64,000 bases of DNA from Phytohalomonas tamaricis (lineage in GTDB: Bacteria; Pseudomonadota; Gammaproteobacteria; Pseudomonadales; Halomonadaceae). The stretch is taken from NCBI RefSeq assembly GCF_003012345.1, contig NZ_PVRV01000020.1:806001-870000 (forward strand), written 5' to 3'. The translations under genes and the position numbers were made by a program. Of the stretch, positions 1 to 11,591 are shown one piece after another. The notes under the pieces were generated by a model. That model was not told the DNA's origin. It did not search any database and saw only the letters and a list, made by a program, of their open reading frames with translations. How positions within the stretch are numbered: position 1 is the stretch's first letter; the number at the start of each line of letters is the position of its first letter.

Positions 1-66
1 CTCAGCCCCAAGCCGTTCAGCTAATTGTCTGGCATACTTTTGAGCGTCATTCATGCCAATGTCCAT
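1..66 (-). CDS. pncC: PncC/CinA-type nicotinamide-nucleotide amidase, N-terminus only (partial)
   Basis: Reading the minus strand from the ATG at 66-64 gives 22 open codons that run off the left edge; they end in LAERLGAE, which resembles the first helix of PncC/CinA C-terminal amidases just before their conserved serine motif. The family deamidates nicotinamide mononucleotide in NAD recycling. In pseudomonads and relatives this gene lies between mutS and recA and is divergent from mutS, as here. Only the N-terminus is visible, so the call rests on context and a short match. A second in-frame ATG at 54-52 is an alternative start. Confidence 0.5.
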   Translation of the reverse strand, partial: MDIGMNDAQKYARQLAERLGAE

Positions 67-376
67 AACGTTATAGCCAAGCACTAAAGTTTGTATGCCC
101 CCCTTCAACAGGGCTCGTTTTTTTAATCCTATTTTATACAGTAGTGAAATCCGCTTTTTACTTTCGGATAATTTCACCGGATTACAAATTTTTCTTCTTG
201 CACATCATAGCGCAGACGAACAATTCAGATGCCCATCTGAGGATCGTTTAGCTCCGTCATTCCCTGCTCGTCACTGTGCGCTCGTGGTAACCTTGTATTA
301 TTACTGGCTCACGGCATCTGCCCCGTTTGCCTACTGACTCTCTTCATCGAAATACTCGACGGAAACCGTTTCACTC
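67..376. other. Divergent intergenic region between pncC and mutS
   Basis: There is no convincing gene in these 310 bases. On the minus strand TACTGTATAAAAT (143 to 131) offers a -10-like TATAAAAT for pncC, and its left part matches half of a LexA box; the right half-site is not conserved, so SOS control cannot be claimed. No clear mutS promoter was recognised. Confidence 0.5.
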
Positions 377-2971
377 GTGACACCACAGCCGACGACTCAA
401 CATACGCCCATGATGGCTCAGTACCTGAAGATCAAGCACGAACATCCTGATGTGCTGCTCTTCTACCGGATGGGTGACTTCTACGAACTTTTTTATGATG
501 ACGCCAAGCGCGCCGCTCAACTGCTCGACATTACCCTGACCAAACGCGGCCAGTCTGGTGGCGCGCCGATCCCGATGGCCGGCGTTCCCTACCACAGCGC
601 CGAAGGCTATCTTGCCCGGCTGGTAAAGCTGGGCGAGTCGGTCGCTATCTGCGAACAGATAGGTGATCCCGGCGCTACAAAGGGCCCAGTTGAACGCAAG
701 GTCGTGCGGATCATTACGCCGGGAACGCTCTATGATGAAGCGCTTCTCGACGAACAGCGCGACAACCTGCTCGCCGCTCTTTATCCCCAACAAGATGTAT
801 GGGGTATCGCCTGGCTCGAGCTTTCCAGCGGACGCTTCAATATTCTCGAAGTCGAGAGCGAAGCCGACATGCTGGCCGAGCTGCACCGCCTCAATCCAGC
901 GGAGCTGCTGGTTGGCGAAAACCTGGTGCTACCTGCAATGCTGGAGAACCGTCCTGGCCTGCGCCGCCAGAGTGACTGGCACTTCGACTTTGATACGGCC
1001 GAACGCCTGCTATGCAATCAGTTTCAGGTCCAGGATCTTAACGGTTTTGGCTGTACACACCTGGTGCGTGCCATCGCCGCAGCCGGCGCCCTGATTGGCT
1101 ACGCCCGAGATACCCAGCGTACCGCCCTGCCACACATTACCGCGCTGGGCATCGAAACGCGTGATGAAGCGGTCGTCATTGACGCCGCCAGCCGACGCAA
1201 TCTTGAAATCGATATCAGCATGAGCGGTGGCAATGACAATACGCTAGCCAGCGTACTTGATACCACCGCGACGGCGATGGGTTCGCGCCTGCTACGCCGC
1301 TGGTTAAATCGTCCCCTGCGTGATCGTGAACAGATTATCGCCCGCCAAGGTGCCGTCACACTGTTATGCGAACATGAACGCTACAGCCCGCTAAATGATG
1401 CCCTCAAGCAGATCGGTGATCTTGAGCGTATTCTCGCCCGTATTGCCCTGCGTAGCGCCCGTCCGCGTGACCTGGCCCGGATGCGTGATGGTCTGAATGC
1501 GCTACCCGAACTGGCCGAAGCTCTCACCACCTTCGAAACAGGCTCGATACTCGATAACCTGAAGCGTCATATTGTCCCCTACCCGGCGCTGGCCGATACC
1601 CTCACTCGTGCCCTGATCGACAATCCTCCCGTGGTTATTCGCGATGGTGGCGTCATCGCCGCAGGGTTTGACGACGAGCTCGATGAATTGCGTGGGCTGC
1701 ACGAGCATGCCGGTGACTATCTGCTCAAGATCGAAACGCGAGAACGTGAACGCACCGGCCTTGCGGGCCTCAAGGTGGGTTACAACCGCGTGCACGGGTA
1801 CTACATCGAGATATCGCGCGCTCAAGCTAGAGAAGTGCCCGCCGACTACATTCGTCGCCAGACGCTGAAAAATGCCGAGCGTTTTATTATCCCTGAACTC
1901 AAGGAATTCGAAGACAAGGCGCTTTCTGCCAAGGCACGCGCCTTGGCCCGTGAAAAGCTGCTCTATGAAAGCCTGCTGGATGATCTCAACGCTGAACTCG
2001 AAGCATTACAGGGCAGCGCACGGGCGCTGGCGAGCCTCGATGTGCTGAGTACTTTCGCCGAGCGTGCCATCAGCCTCGATTTTGTGCGTCCTGAGTTACA
2101 TGAGGCGCCGGGCATCACCATCGTCAACGGTCGCCATCCGGTGGTCGAGCACGTGCTCGACGCCCCCTTCGTACCCAATGATCTGCAACTCAATGACCAG
2201 ACCCGCATGCTGGTGATTACCGGCCCCAACATGGGCGGCAAATCAACCTTCATGCGCCAGAACGCCCTGATTGCGCTGCTTGCCCACACCGGCAGCTTCG
2301 TCCCGGCAGAACGCGCCGAGATCGGCCCGATCGATCGCATCTTTACCCGCATCGGCTCGTCAGATGATCTGGCCGGTGGACGCTCGACCTTCATGGTCGA
2401 GATGACCGAAACGGCGAATATTCTTCACAATGCCACGGCGGAAAGTCTGGTGCTGATGGATGAGATCGGTCGCGGCACCAGCACCTTCGACGGGCTCTCT
2501 CTGGCTTGGGCCAGCGCCGAGTATCTCGCCAGGATACGGGCCTTCACACTGTTTGCGACACACTATTTCGAGATGACGGCGCTGCCCGAACAGGCTGACA
2601 GCGTAGCTAACGTACACCTCACGGCGGCCGAGCATAACGATGGCATCGTCTTTATGCACCGCGTCGAACCCGGCCCGGCCAGCCAGAGCTATGGCCTACA
2701 GGTCGCGCAACTGGCCGGCGTACCGAAGCACGTCATCAACCGTGCCCGCGACAAGCTTGCTGAGCTTGAGCATCAGGAAGTCAACCGCCATCATGATAGC
2801 GCTCATCACAGCGGTCGTAGCACAGAGGGGGCGACATCCTCTCCCCATCAAACCGACCTCTTCGCCTCGCCAACACATCCGGTTGTCGAAGCCCTGGAGT
2901 CTCTGGATATCGATGGGCTTACACCGCGCGAAGCGTTGAAAATGATCTATCAATGGCGAGAAAAGCTCTAG
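377..2971 (+). CDS. mutS: DNA mismatch repair protein MutS
   Basis: MutS recognises mispaired and unpaired bases and recruits MutL to start strand-directed repair. The 864-residue product has the family's full length. The mismatch-wedge motif FYE is at residues 35-37 in the N-terminal domain; connector, lever and clamp domains follow. The ATPase has Walker [10 protein letters not shown] at 616-624 and the Walker B LVLMDE near 691-696, followed by GRGTSTFDG. The start is a GTG at 377, chosen because the product then begins like E. coli MutS shortly before HTPMM; only a weak purine-rich ribosome site precedes it. fdxA follows on the same strand after 140 bases, the same order as in pseudomonads. 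Confidence 0.98.
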   Translation: MTPQPTTQHTPMMAQYLKIKHEHPDVLLFYRMGDFYELFYDDAKRAAQLLDITLTKRGQSGGAPIPMAGVPYHSAEGYLARLVKLGESVAICEQIGDPGATKGPVERKVVRIITPGTLYDEALLDEQRDNLLAALYPQQDVWGIAWLELSSGRFNILEVESEADMLAELHRLNPAELLVGENLVLPAMLENRPGLRRQSDWHFDFDTAERLLCNQFQVQDLNGFGCTHLVRAIAAAGALIGYARDTQRTALPHITALGIETRDEAVVIDAASRRNLEIDISMSGGNDNTLASVLDTTATAMGSRLLRRWLNRPLRDREQIIARQGAVTLLCEHERYSPLNDALKQIGDLERILARIALRSARPRDLARMRDGLNALPELAEALTTFETGSILDNLKRHIVPYPALADTLTRALIDNPPVVIRDGGVIAAGFDDELDELRGLHEHAGDYLLKIETRERERTGLAGLKVGYNRVHGYYIEISRAQAREVPADYIRRQTLKNAERFIIPELKEFEDKALSAKARALAREKLLYESLLDDLNAELEALQGSARALASLDVLSTFAERAISLDFVRPELHEAPGITIVNGRHPVVEHVLDAPFVPNDLQLNDQTRMLVITGPNMGGKSTFMRQNALIALLAHTGSFVPAERAEIGPIDRIFTRIGSSDDLAGGRSTFMVEMTETANILHNATAESLVLMDEIGRGTSTFDGLSLAWASAEYLARIRAFTLFATHYFEMTALPEQADSVANVHLTAAEHNDGIVFMHRVEPGPASQSYGLQVAQLAGVPKHVINRARDKLAELEHQEVNRHHDSAHHSGRSTEGATSSPHQTDLFASPTHPVVEALESLDIDGLTPREALKMIYQWREKL

Positions 2972-3111
2972 GAGATCCCCAACCCTGCGCTGACAGCGCC
3001 TTGTCGGCGGCAGGGTCTGCTTCTAGAATACCGGACTTTTTCAAAAATCCCCGCGCATCCTGAGCCAGTCAACAGCGCGGCGGCTACCGTGGCCTCAGGG
3101 AGACTTTAACC

Positions 3112-3435
3112 ATGACGTTCGTCGTCACCGATAACTGCATTCGCTGCAAATACACCGACTGCGTAGAAGTTTGTCCCGTCGATTGCTTCTATGAAGGGCC
3201 GAATTTTCTCGTTATTCATCCGGATGAATGTATCGACTGCGCCCTTTGTGAGCCGGAATGCCCAGCAGAAGCGATCTATTCAGAAGATGAAGTGCCACAA
3301 GGGCAGGAAGAGTTCATTGAGCTGAACGCTGAGTTGGCCGACATCTGGCCCAACATCAACGAACAGAAGGACCCGCCGGAAGATGCCCAGAAATGGGACG
3401 GTGTCGAAGGGAAACTTCAGTATCTAGAGCGCTGA
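3112..3435 (+). CDS. fdxA: Seven-iron ferredoxin FdxA
   Basis: This is a small electron carrier with one [3Fe-4S] and one [4Fe-4S] cluster, of the Azotobacter ferredoxin I type. In the 107-residue product C9, C17 and C50 correspond to the 3Fe cluster ligands and C21, C40, C43 and C46 to the 4Fe ligands, by alignment with the known family pattern. C12 and C25 are the extra conserved cysteines. AGGGAGA at 3097-3103 is a good ribosome site before the ATG. The gene follows mutS as in pseudomonads. No T-rich intrinsic terminator is visible after it on the plus strand, so its transcript may read antisense into the small-RNA candidate at 3567-3690. Confidence 0.97.
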   Translation: MTFVVTDNCIRCKYTDCVEVCPVDCFYEGPNFLVIHPDECIDCALCEPECPAEAIYSEDEVPQGQEEFIELNAELADIWPNINEQKDPPEDAQKWDGVEGKLQYLER

Positions 3436-3566
3436 TGCTTTCTCTGGTTCCATAGTGCTCCTGATATTTTGCAGATTAGGAGAGAAGACCAGGTTTCATC
3501 GCCCCACTCTCCACTTCCACGATGCCAGCATGGCCGCACTGTCTTCGAAGGATGACAGCCGAGCAT

Positions 3567-3690
3567 AAAAATGGCGGCCCGCAGGCCGCCGTTGCTTCCA
3601 GCACTCCTAGAACAGTTCCTTCTGCTCAACACTCCTACGGCCACTTCCCTGCTGGAAACGTCATCCATAACGTACCAAGCGCGCCGAAAC
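3567..3690 (-). ncRNA. CsrB/RsmZ-like CsrA-sequestering small RNA (candidate)
   Basis: Read on the minus strand, about 120 bases contain six GGA motifs within 70 bases: 3666-3664, 3648-3646, 3635-3633, 3619-3617, 3607-3605 and 3599-3597. Several sit in possible hairpin loops, for example ACGT-TATGGATG-ACGT (3673-3658), CAG-AAGGAA-CTG (about 3623-3612) and TGCT-GGA-AGCA (3603-3593). The segment ends in a strong intrinsic terminator, GGCGGCC-TGCG-GGCCGCC followed by ATTTTTAT (3590 down to about 3565). A -10-like TATATA lies at 3702-3697. Known CsrB/RsmZ RNAs bind CsrA/RsmA through GGA in loops, and rsmZ of pseudomonads lies beside fdxA, as this one does. Function and the 5' end are inferred; no covariance search was possible. 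Confidence 0.62.
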
Positions 3691-3696
3691 TGCAGG

Positions 3697-3775
3697 TATA
3701 TAGCTGAATTAATCATTCAATTATTGAATGGATGTGCCTCATCTATTAAATAATCTTATCTTCAAGATATATAAG
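3697..3775 (-). promoter_or_regulatory. Putative promoter and palindromes upstream of the small-RNA candidate
   Basis: On the minus strand a TATATA box (3702-3697) is preceded by a perfect 17-base palindrome CATTCAAT-A-ATTGAATG (3730-3714) lying over the -35 position, where no good -35 hexamer is seen. Farther upstream is TATCTT-C-AAGATA (3758-3770) inside a longer CTTAT...ATAAG repeat (3755-3775). A weak -35 with upstream symmetry suits an activator-dependent promoter. The GacA box TGTAAG-N6-CTTACA known from rsmZ promoters was looked for and not found. Confidence 0.4.
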
Positions 3776-3886
3776 CCATGAATTACCTAGGTTATCGAAA
3801 GTCTTTAGCCAATATTTATCGTAGAAGTTGAATTAAGAAGCGCAAGTAAGCGCTTTATATGCCCAGTAAATAGATATTTCACACAT

Positions 3887-3914
3887 AAAAAACCGGCTAC
3901 CCAAGGGCAGCCGG
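3887..3914 (-). terminator. Intrinsic terminator of eno
   Basis: On the minus strand the stem CCGGCT/AGCCGG (3914-3893), with an inner GGG/CCC pair and one mismatch, is followed by six T residues (3892-3887). It lies about 55 bases past the eno stop codon and ends the pyrG-kdsA-eno unit. Confidence 0.85.
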
Positions 3915-3933
3915 AGCAAATAATCTAATGACA

Positions 3934-3957
3934 GTAGCGTGCTCAATGGCACGCTAC
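3934..3957 (-). terminator. Second hairpin after eno
   Basis: A perfect 9-bp stem, GTAGCGTGC/GCACGCTAC with a 6-base loop, starts 11 bases after the eno stop codon and has no T-tract of its own. It precedes the stronger terminator and may protect the 3' end of the mRNA. Confidence 0.5.
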
Positions 3958-3967
3958 GCCAGTATGT

Positions 3968-7965
<3,998 letters not shown>

Positions 7966-8059
7966 TTAAGCGCATCCGTTTTAATTAAACGCACCCTCAG
8001 CGCACCTGACATGTCCTACCCGCCCCGGCGCTCGTCTTTGGTTACCCAGAGCATCACTC

Positions 8060-9721
8060 CTATAGGGTAACTGCACGATCCAGCGCATGCTCAAGCACAT
8101 CGTCACGATGGTAAATATCCGGCTTGAAGGTCAACTCGCCATTCTCAGCGACATTAACGGTCCAGTAGTGAACGATCACCGGCACCGGCGTGTTCAGGGT
8201 GACATTCTGAGTTTCACCCTCGGCAATCGTGCGGTCGATATCACTGTCACTCCACTGTTTGGAGTTGTTCAGCAGTAACCGCACGAATTCACGGACGTTA
8301 TCGACGCGGATACAGCCGGAGCTGAATGCTCGCTGCTCACGGGAGAACAGGGACTGGGCCGGCGTATCATGCAGATAAACCATATACTCGTTGGGAAAGC
8401 GGACTATGACGCGCCCCAGCGCATTATTGGGACCGGGCTCCTGACGCAGCATAATGCCGGAAGGATGCTGCCAGTCGACGCTGGCCGGGTCGATCTCTTC
8501 ACCCTGCATGTTCAATACATGGATACGCTTGCTGCGGAGATAACCGGGGTCTTGCCTTACTTTTGGCAGGATATCCTTCTGCAGCACGGTGGGCGGTATG
8601 GTCCAGGTGGGATTGAAGGTCAGATAGGTAATCTGCGAGCGCAATGAGGGCGTCTTGCGATAAGGCTTGCCTACGACGACCTTTGAACGCCAGATACTTC
8701 CGTCCGGCTGATAGTAGGTGAGCTGAAAGCCGGCAATATCGACCAGCACATAAGACTCGGGCAAACCATGCAATAGCCAGCGGGCACGCTCAAGATTGAC
8801 GCGAATCTGATCGATCCGGTCTTTTACGCTGACATTAAGCGCTGCGCGGGTGTTTTTGCCCACCACGCCATCGTCCATCAAGTACTGGTTGCGCTGGAAG
8901 CTGCGTACCGCCGCGACGAGCGTTTCATCATACGCCTGTGGATCTGCAGCATCACCCACCGGAGCGCCAGTGGCAGCCAGACGCTGGCGTAGAATCAGTA
9001 CATCCGGGCTGCGCTCGCCGGGCCTGAGCGCTTCATCGCGTGACGGCAAGGTAGGCCAACCGCCGTTGTGTTCGATGTCGCGATAACGGGCCAATCCAGC
9101 GCGCAGGCGCTTATATATGGGATAAGAAGGCCGCGCCAGATCGAAGACCGTATCAAACGTCTGCGTATCAACTGCTTGAGACACAGCGCCTATATCAAGG
9201 TCGAACGGTTTGGACTCGATGCTCGAATCCGTATCGACGGTTTGCGGGTCGACCTTGCCACGGTTGAGATGCTTAAGCACCATCAGATAGGCGCGAGTCG
9301 TGGCAAGATCGAAACGGGCGCGCTGTTGCGCAACATTATTAGCGTTATCCGGCTTAACACTCGCAACGTGACGGTAAAGATCGGCGCCATATAAGTGACG
9401 ATAAGTATCGGCTAACGTTCCGGCACCGTAATCATCGGGATTCAGGCCATCGTTCTGCAGCGTCTGTAGCGCCGCACCAAAGGCAGCAACCGTCGCGGCA
9501 TTATTCCAGGCGGGACGAAACTCCCGCGTGCTGTAGAATGCTGCTACGTTGCGATCAAGATCACCCTTGGCCTTGTCATTACTCACAGACGGATGAACGA
9601 GTTGCCGAAGCTGGGCGCTCACCTCCTGATCTGCCATCTCCGCTTGAGCGTGTGCACCCCCTACTATCAGCAGGCTACATAGCAATACGGCCATTAATCT
9701 CGTGATTTGCTGCACCTGCAC
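8060..9721 (-). CDS. Periplasmic L,D-transpeptidase, LdtD/YcbB type
   Basis: This enzyme family forms 3-3 cross-links in peptidoglycan. The open frame extends farther upstream, but AGGAG seven bases before the GTG at 9721 fixes the start and places a signal peptide (hydrophobic MAVLLCSLLIVGG, cleavage after AHA) directly at the N-terminus, giving 553 residues. A central peptidoglycan-binding repeat (LRQRL...FQRNQYLMDDGVVGKNTRAAL) is followed by a YkuD catalytic domain with HDTP and the catalytic cysteine in SSGCIRV. This is the domain order of E. coli LdtD. It is divergent from a second, unrelated-subfamily L,D-transpeptidase gene, with only 97 bases between the two starts. Confidence 0.9.
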   Translation of the reverse strand: MQVQQITRLMAVLLCSLLIVGGAHAQAEMADQEVSAQLRQLVHPSVSNDKAKGDLDRNVAAFYSTREFRPAWNNAATVAAFGAALQTLQNDGLNPDDYGAGTLADTYRHLYGADLYRHVASVKPDNANNVAQQRARFDLATTRAYLMVLKHLNRGKVDPQTVDTDSSIESKPFDLDIGAVSQAVDTQTFDTVFDLARPSYPIYKRLRAGLARYRDIEHNGGWPTLPSRDEALRPGERSPDVLILRQRLAATGAPVGDAADPQAYDETLVAAVRSFQRNQYLMDDGVVGKNTRAALNVSVKDRIDQIRVNLERARWLLHGLPESYVLVDIAGFQLTYYQPDGSIWRSKVVVGKPYRKTPSLRSQITYLTFNPTWTIPPTVLQKDILPKVRQDPGYLRSKRIHVLNMQGEEIDPASVDWQHPSGIMLRQEPGPNNALGRVIVRFPNEYMVYLHDTPAQSLFSREQRAFSSGCIRVDNVREFVRLLLNNSKQWSDSDIDRTIAEGETQNVTLNTPVPVIVHYWTVNVAENGELTFKPDIYHRDDVLEHALDRAVTL

Positions 9722-9818
9722 ACCCTTTCTCCTCAAATCGTAGCCATTCGTTCCGCTGTCATAATAGCCTATGATACAGCCCGTGCTTTTTATCCATGCT
9801 ACGTCCTGCAGGTTTTGA

Positions 9819-10595
9819 ATGATGCCCACCCCACCGTCACGCTTTTGCCAGACGTCAGATTCACTATTGTCACGCGTTTACAAGTTTACCGTTTATGCTC
9901 TGTTAAGCTGCGCCGTGCTACCAACTTCCGCTGTCGCTGCCTCCCAAAGCATGGCCGACGCATTGATCACCCTGGCCCCGACCGCTAATCCCCAAGTATT
10001 AAAATTGGCCGCTGACGCCATGTCATGTGCCGAGCAACGCGGTCAGCCTCTCGCCGAACGCCTAGCGGTCATCGATTATTCTCGCCCGTCTAGCCAACCA
10101 CGCCTGTGGGTTTTCGATCTAGCCAAACAGCGTTTGCTGTTCAAGGAACTGGTCGCGCATGGACGCGGCACGGGTGGCGAGCAGGCACGCTATTTCTCCA
10201 ACGTGACGAACAGTCACAAGTCCAGTCTTGGACTGTTCCGCACCCTTGCCCCCTACCAGGGCAAGAACGGCTATTCGCTACGACTGGAGGGGCTTGAGCC
10301 CGGCGTTAACGACCATGCGTTCAGCCGTGCCATCGTGATTCACGGTGCGGATTATGTCAGCAAGAAGTTTATCAATTCAGCCGGCCGGCTCGGTCGCAGC
10401 CTGGGCTGCCCAGCGGTGCGCCGCCAAGTCGCCAAACCGTTAATCGACAGCATCAAGCACGATCAATACCTGTTTGCCTACTACCCTGACCCGACTTGGC
10501 TTAAGCGTTCGGCGTATCTAGGCTGCACACCAAGCCTGCAAAATACCTTTGCCTCCGCGGCAACGGGAATGCCTTACCAGGGTACGCAGCCTTAA
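9819..10595 (+). CDS. Murein L,D-transpeptidase catalytic domain (YkuD_2) protein
   Basis: The 258-residue product has an N-terminal signal sequence (FTVYALLSCAVLPTSAVA) and then a catalytic domain of the 'L,D-transpeptidase catalytic domain 2' type: AHGRGTGG, SSLGLFRT, IVIHGADYVS and the cysteine in GRSLGCPAV. It is probably a periplasmic enzyme acting on peptidoglycan, but this subfamily is much less studied than LdtA-F and its substrate is not known. The start could be the ATG at 9819 or the adjacent one at 9822; the ribosome site is weak (AGG about 10 bases upstream). It faces away from the LdtD-type gene across a short shared promoter region. Confidence 0.8.
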   Translation: MMPTPPSRFCQTSDSLLSRVYKFTVYALLSCAVLPTSAVAASQSMADALITLAPTANPQVLKLAADAMSCAEQRGQPLAERLAVIDYSRPSSQPRLWVFDLAKQRLLFKELVAHGRGTGGEQARYFSNVTNSHKSSLGLFRTLAPYQGKNGYSLRLEGLEPGVNDHAFSRAIVIHGADYVSKKFINSAGRLGRSLGCPAVRRQVAKPLIDSIKHDQYLFAYYPDPTWLKRSAYLGCTPSLQNTFASAATGMPYQGTQP

Positions 10596-10641
10596 GTCCT
10601 AGCATTAAAGACTGGCTGGACGCGGCATCAGGCGTCGCCGT

Positions 10642-11112
10642 TCAGTCGCTTTCCAGGCGCAGCGGCGGCGCCTGGCATTTGACCGTTTTGGTCACGATGT
10701 AGCTGAAGTAACGCTCTATACCCAGCTCGGAGATCAGCCAGTCATCGATCAGGCGTTGATACTGATCGATGTTGGCCGCTTCGACCTTGACTAGATAATC
10801 GACCCCACCGCCCACCGCCACGCATTCGGTGACTTCAGGCGTCGCCAGCATCATTTGCTCGAAGCGTGAAAAGGCTTCCATGCTGTGCTGCTTCAGCTCG
10901 ATCTGCATCCATACCGGGGTACGATGGACCTGCACCTTATCGCTGATACGCGCACTGTATCCCTCGATAATGCCTGCTTTCTCAAGTCGCTTGACCCGCT
11001 CCCAGCATGGGCTGACGGACAAGTTGATCGCCTCGGCCAGCTTTGATTTGGTGATGCGACCATCGCGGACAAGAATCTCGAGGATCTTGAAGTCATAACG
11101 ATCGAGTTTCAC
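10642..11112 (-). CDS. doeX: Lrp/AsnC-family regulator of ectoine catabolism (DoeX-like)
   Basis: The product has 156 residues. An N-terminal winged helix-turn-helix (about 5-60, with GRITKSKLAEAINLS and CWERVKRLEKAGII) is followed by an Lrp-type ligand-binding RAM domain (about 65-145). In Halomonas elongata the AsnC/Lrp regulator DoeX is the third gene of doeABX. The gene here is the last of a tightly packed operon doeA-doeB-DUF3237-doeX, starting 6 bases after the DUF3237 gene, which supports the assignment. It may respond to a breakdown intermediate such as diaminobutyrate or acetyl-diaminobutyrate; the effector is inferred from the family. Confidence 0.85.
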   Translation of the reverse strand: MKLDRYDFKILEILVRDGRITKSKLAEAINLSVSPCWERVKRLEKAGIIEGYSARISDKVQVHRTPVWMQIELKQHSMEAFSRFEQMMLATPEVTECVAVGGGVDYLVKVEAANIDQYQRLIDDWLISELGIERYFSYIVTKTVKCQAPPLRLESD

Positions 11113-11118
11113 GGCACC

Positions 11119-11589
11119 TCACTGCACTTCGAAGACGCTGATCATGACCCGCTCCGGCTGCCGGACGATGCGGGCGACGAAGATCGAGTCGACCAGCCAG
11201 CGCCACTGCGGCGCACCGGTCTCAAACACGGGGGACGAGCGGCAGTATATCTCGGCGGGATCGACCGGCAGATCGGCAGCAATGCGCGCCATTGCCTCGG
11301 CCGAACCACGCCGGATAGCGCGATTGTCGACATGGACCAGCGCACCGTCGTCGAGCTCGATGAGATAGCGCGCCTCCAGCAGCATGGTGCCGTCGCTGCG
11401 CAGCAACTGATAGTCACCGCCGCCTGGCAACACCCGCCCCGAGAGCCTGGGGCCGCTGACCTGGCCACCAATAATCGGCACCATGCGCCGTAGTCCCTGT
11501 GGCGTCTCGCCGATCGCCAGCGGCGCGGCGACCTCGACAGCCAGATCGCCGACATGATGCAGCGTTGGCATCATGGATGACGTTTCCAT
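11119..11589 (-). CDS. DUF3237 family protein in the ectoine catabolic operon
   Basis: The 156-residue cytoplasmic protein shows typical DUF3237 features: LAIGETPQGLRRMVPIIGG near the N-terminus, PGGGDYQLLRSDG, and a C-terminal SSPVFETGAPQWRWLVDSIFVA. The family is predicted to be a small beta-barrel and has no established activity. The start is the ATG at 11589; its ribosome site GGAG lies inside the last codons of doeB, two bases separate the stop and start, and doeX follows after six bases, so it is surely co-transcribed and translationally coupled. A role in ectoine breakdown or effector handling is an inference from position only. Confidence 0.8.
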   Translation of the reverse strand: METSSMMPTLHHVGDLAVEVAAPLAIGETPQGLRRMVPIIGGQVSGPRLSGRVLPGGGDYQLLRSDGTMLLEARYLIELDDGALVHVDNRAIRRGSAEAMARIAADLPVDPAEIYCRSSPVFETGAPQWRWLVDSIFVARIVRQPERVMISVFEVQ

Positions 11590-11591
11590 TC

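Larger units (their letters stand above)
3436..3967. other. A+T-rich gap between fdxA and eno; likely rearrangement junction
   Basis: These 532 bases carry no supported protein gene. From about 3690 to 3890 the sequence is clearly A+T-richer than its surroundings. It contains the small-RNA candidate (3567-3690), palindromes upstream of it, a small inverted repeat AAGCGC-N6-GCGCTT (3838-3855) and the eno terminators. In pseudomonads the block rpoS-nlpD-pcm-surE-truD-ispF-ispD-ftsB separates fdxA from eno; here that whole block is absent. Confidence 0.6.

Noticed and set aside
131-146. LexA (SOS) box before pncC
   Set aside because: Only the left half (TACTGTATA) fits; the right CAG half-site is not there.
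95-337. 80-codon open frame before mutS
   Set aside because: No ribosome site or family likeness; it occupies the pncC-mutS promoter region.
3573-3590. GGCGGCC-CGCA-GGCCGCC hairpin as the terminator of fdxA on the plus strand
   Set aside because: No T-tract follows on the plus strand, whereas on the minus strand it is followed by ATTTTTAT. It is therefore assigned to the minus-strand RNA.
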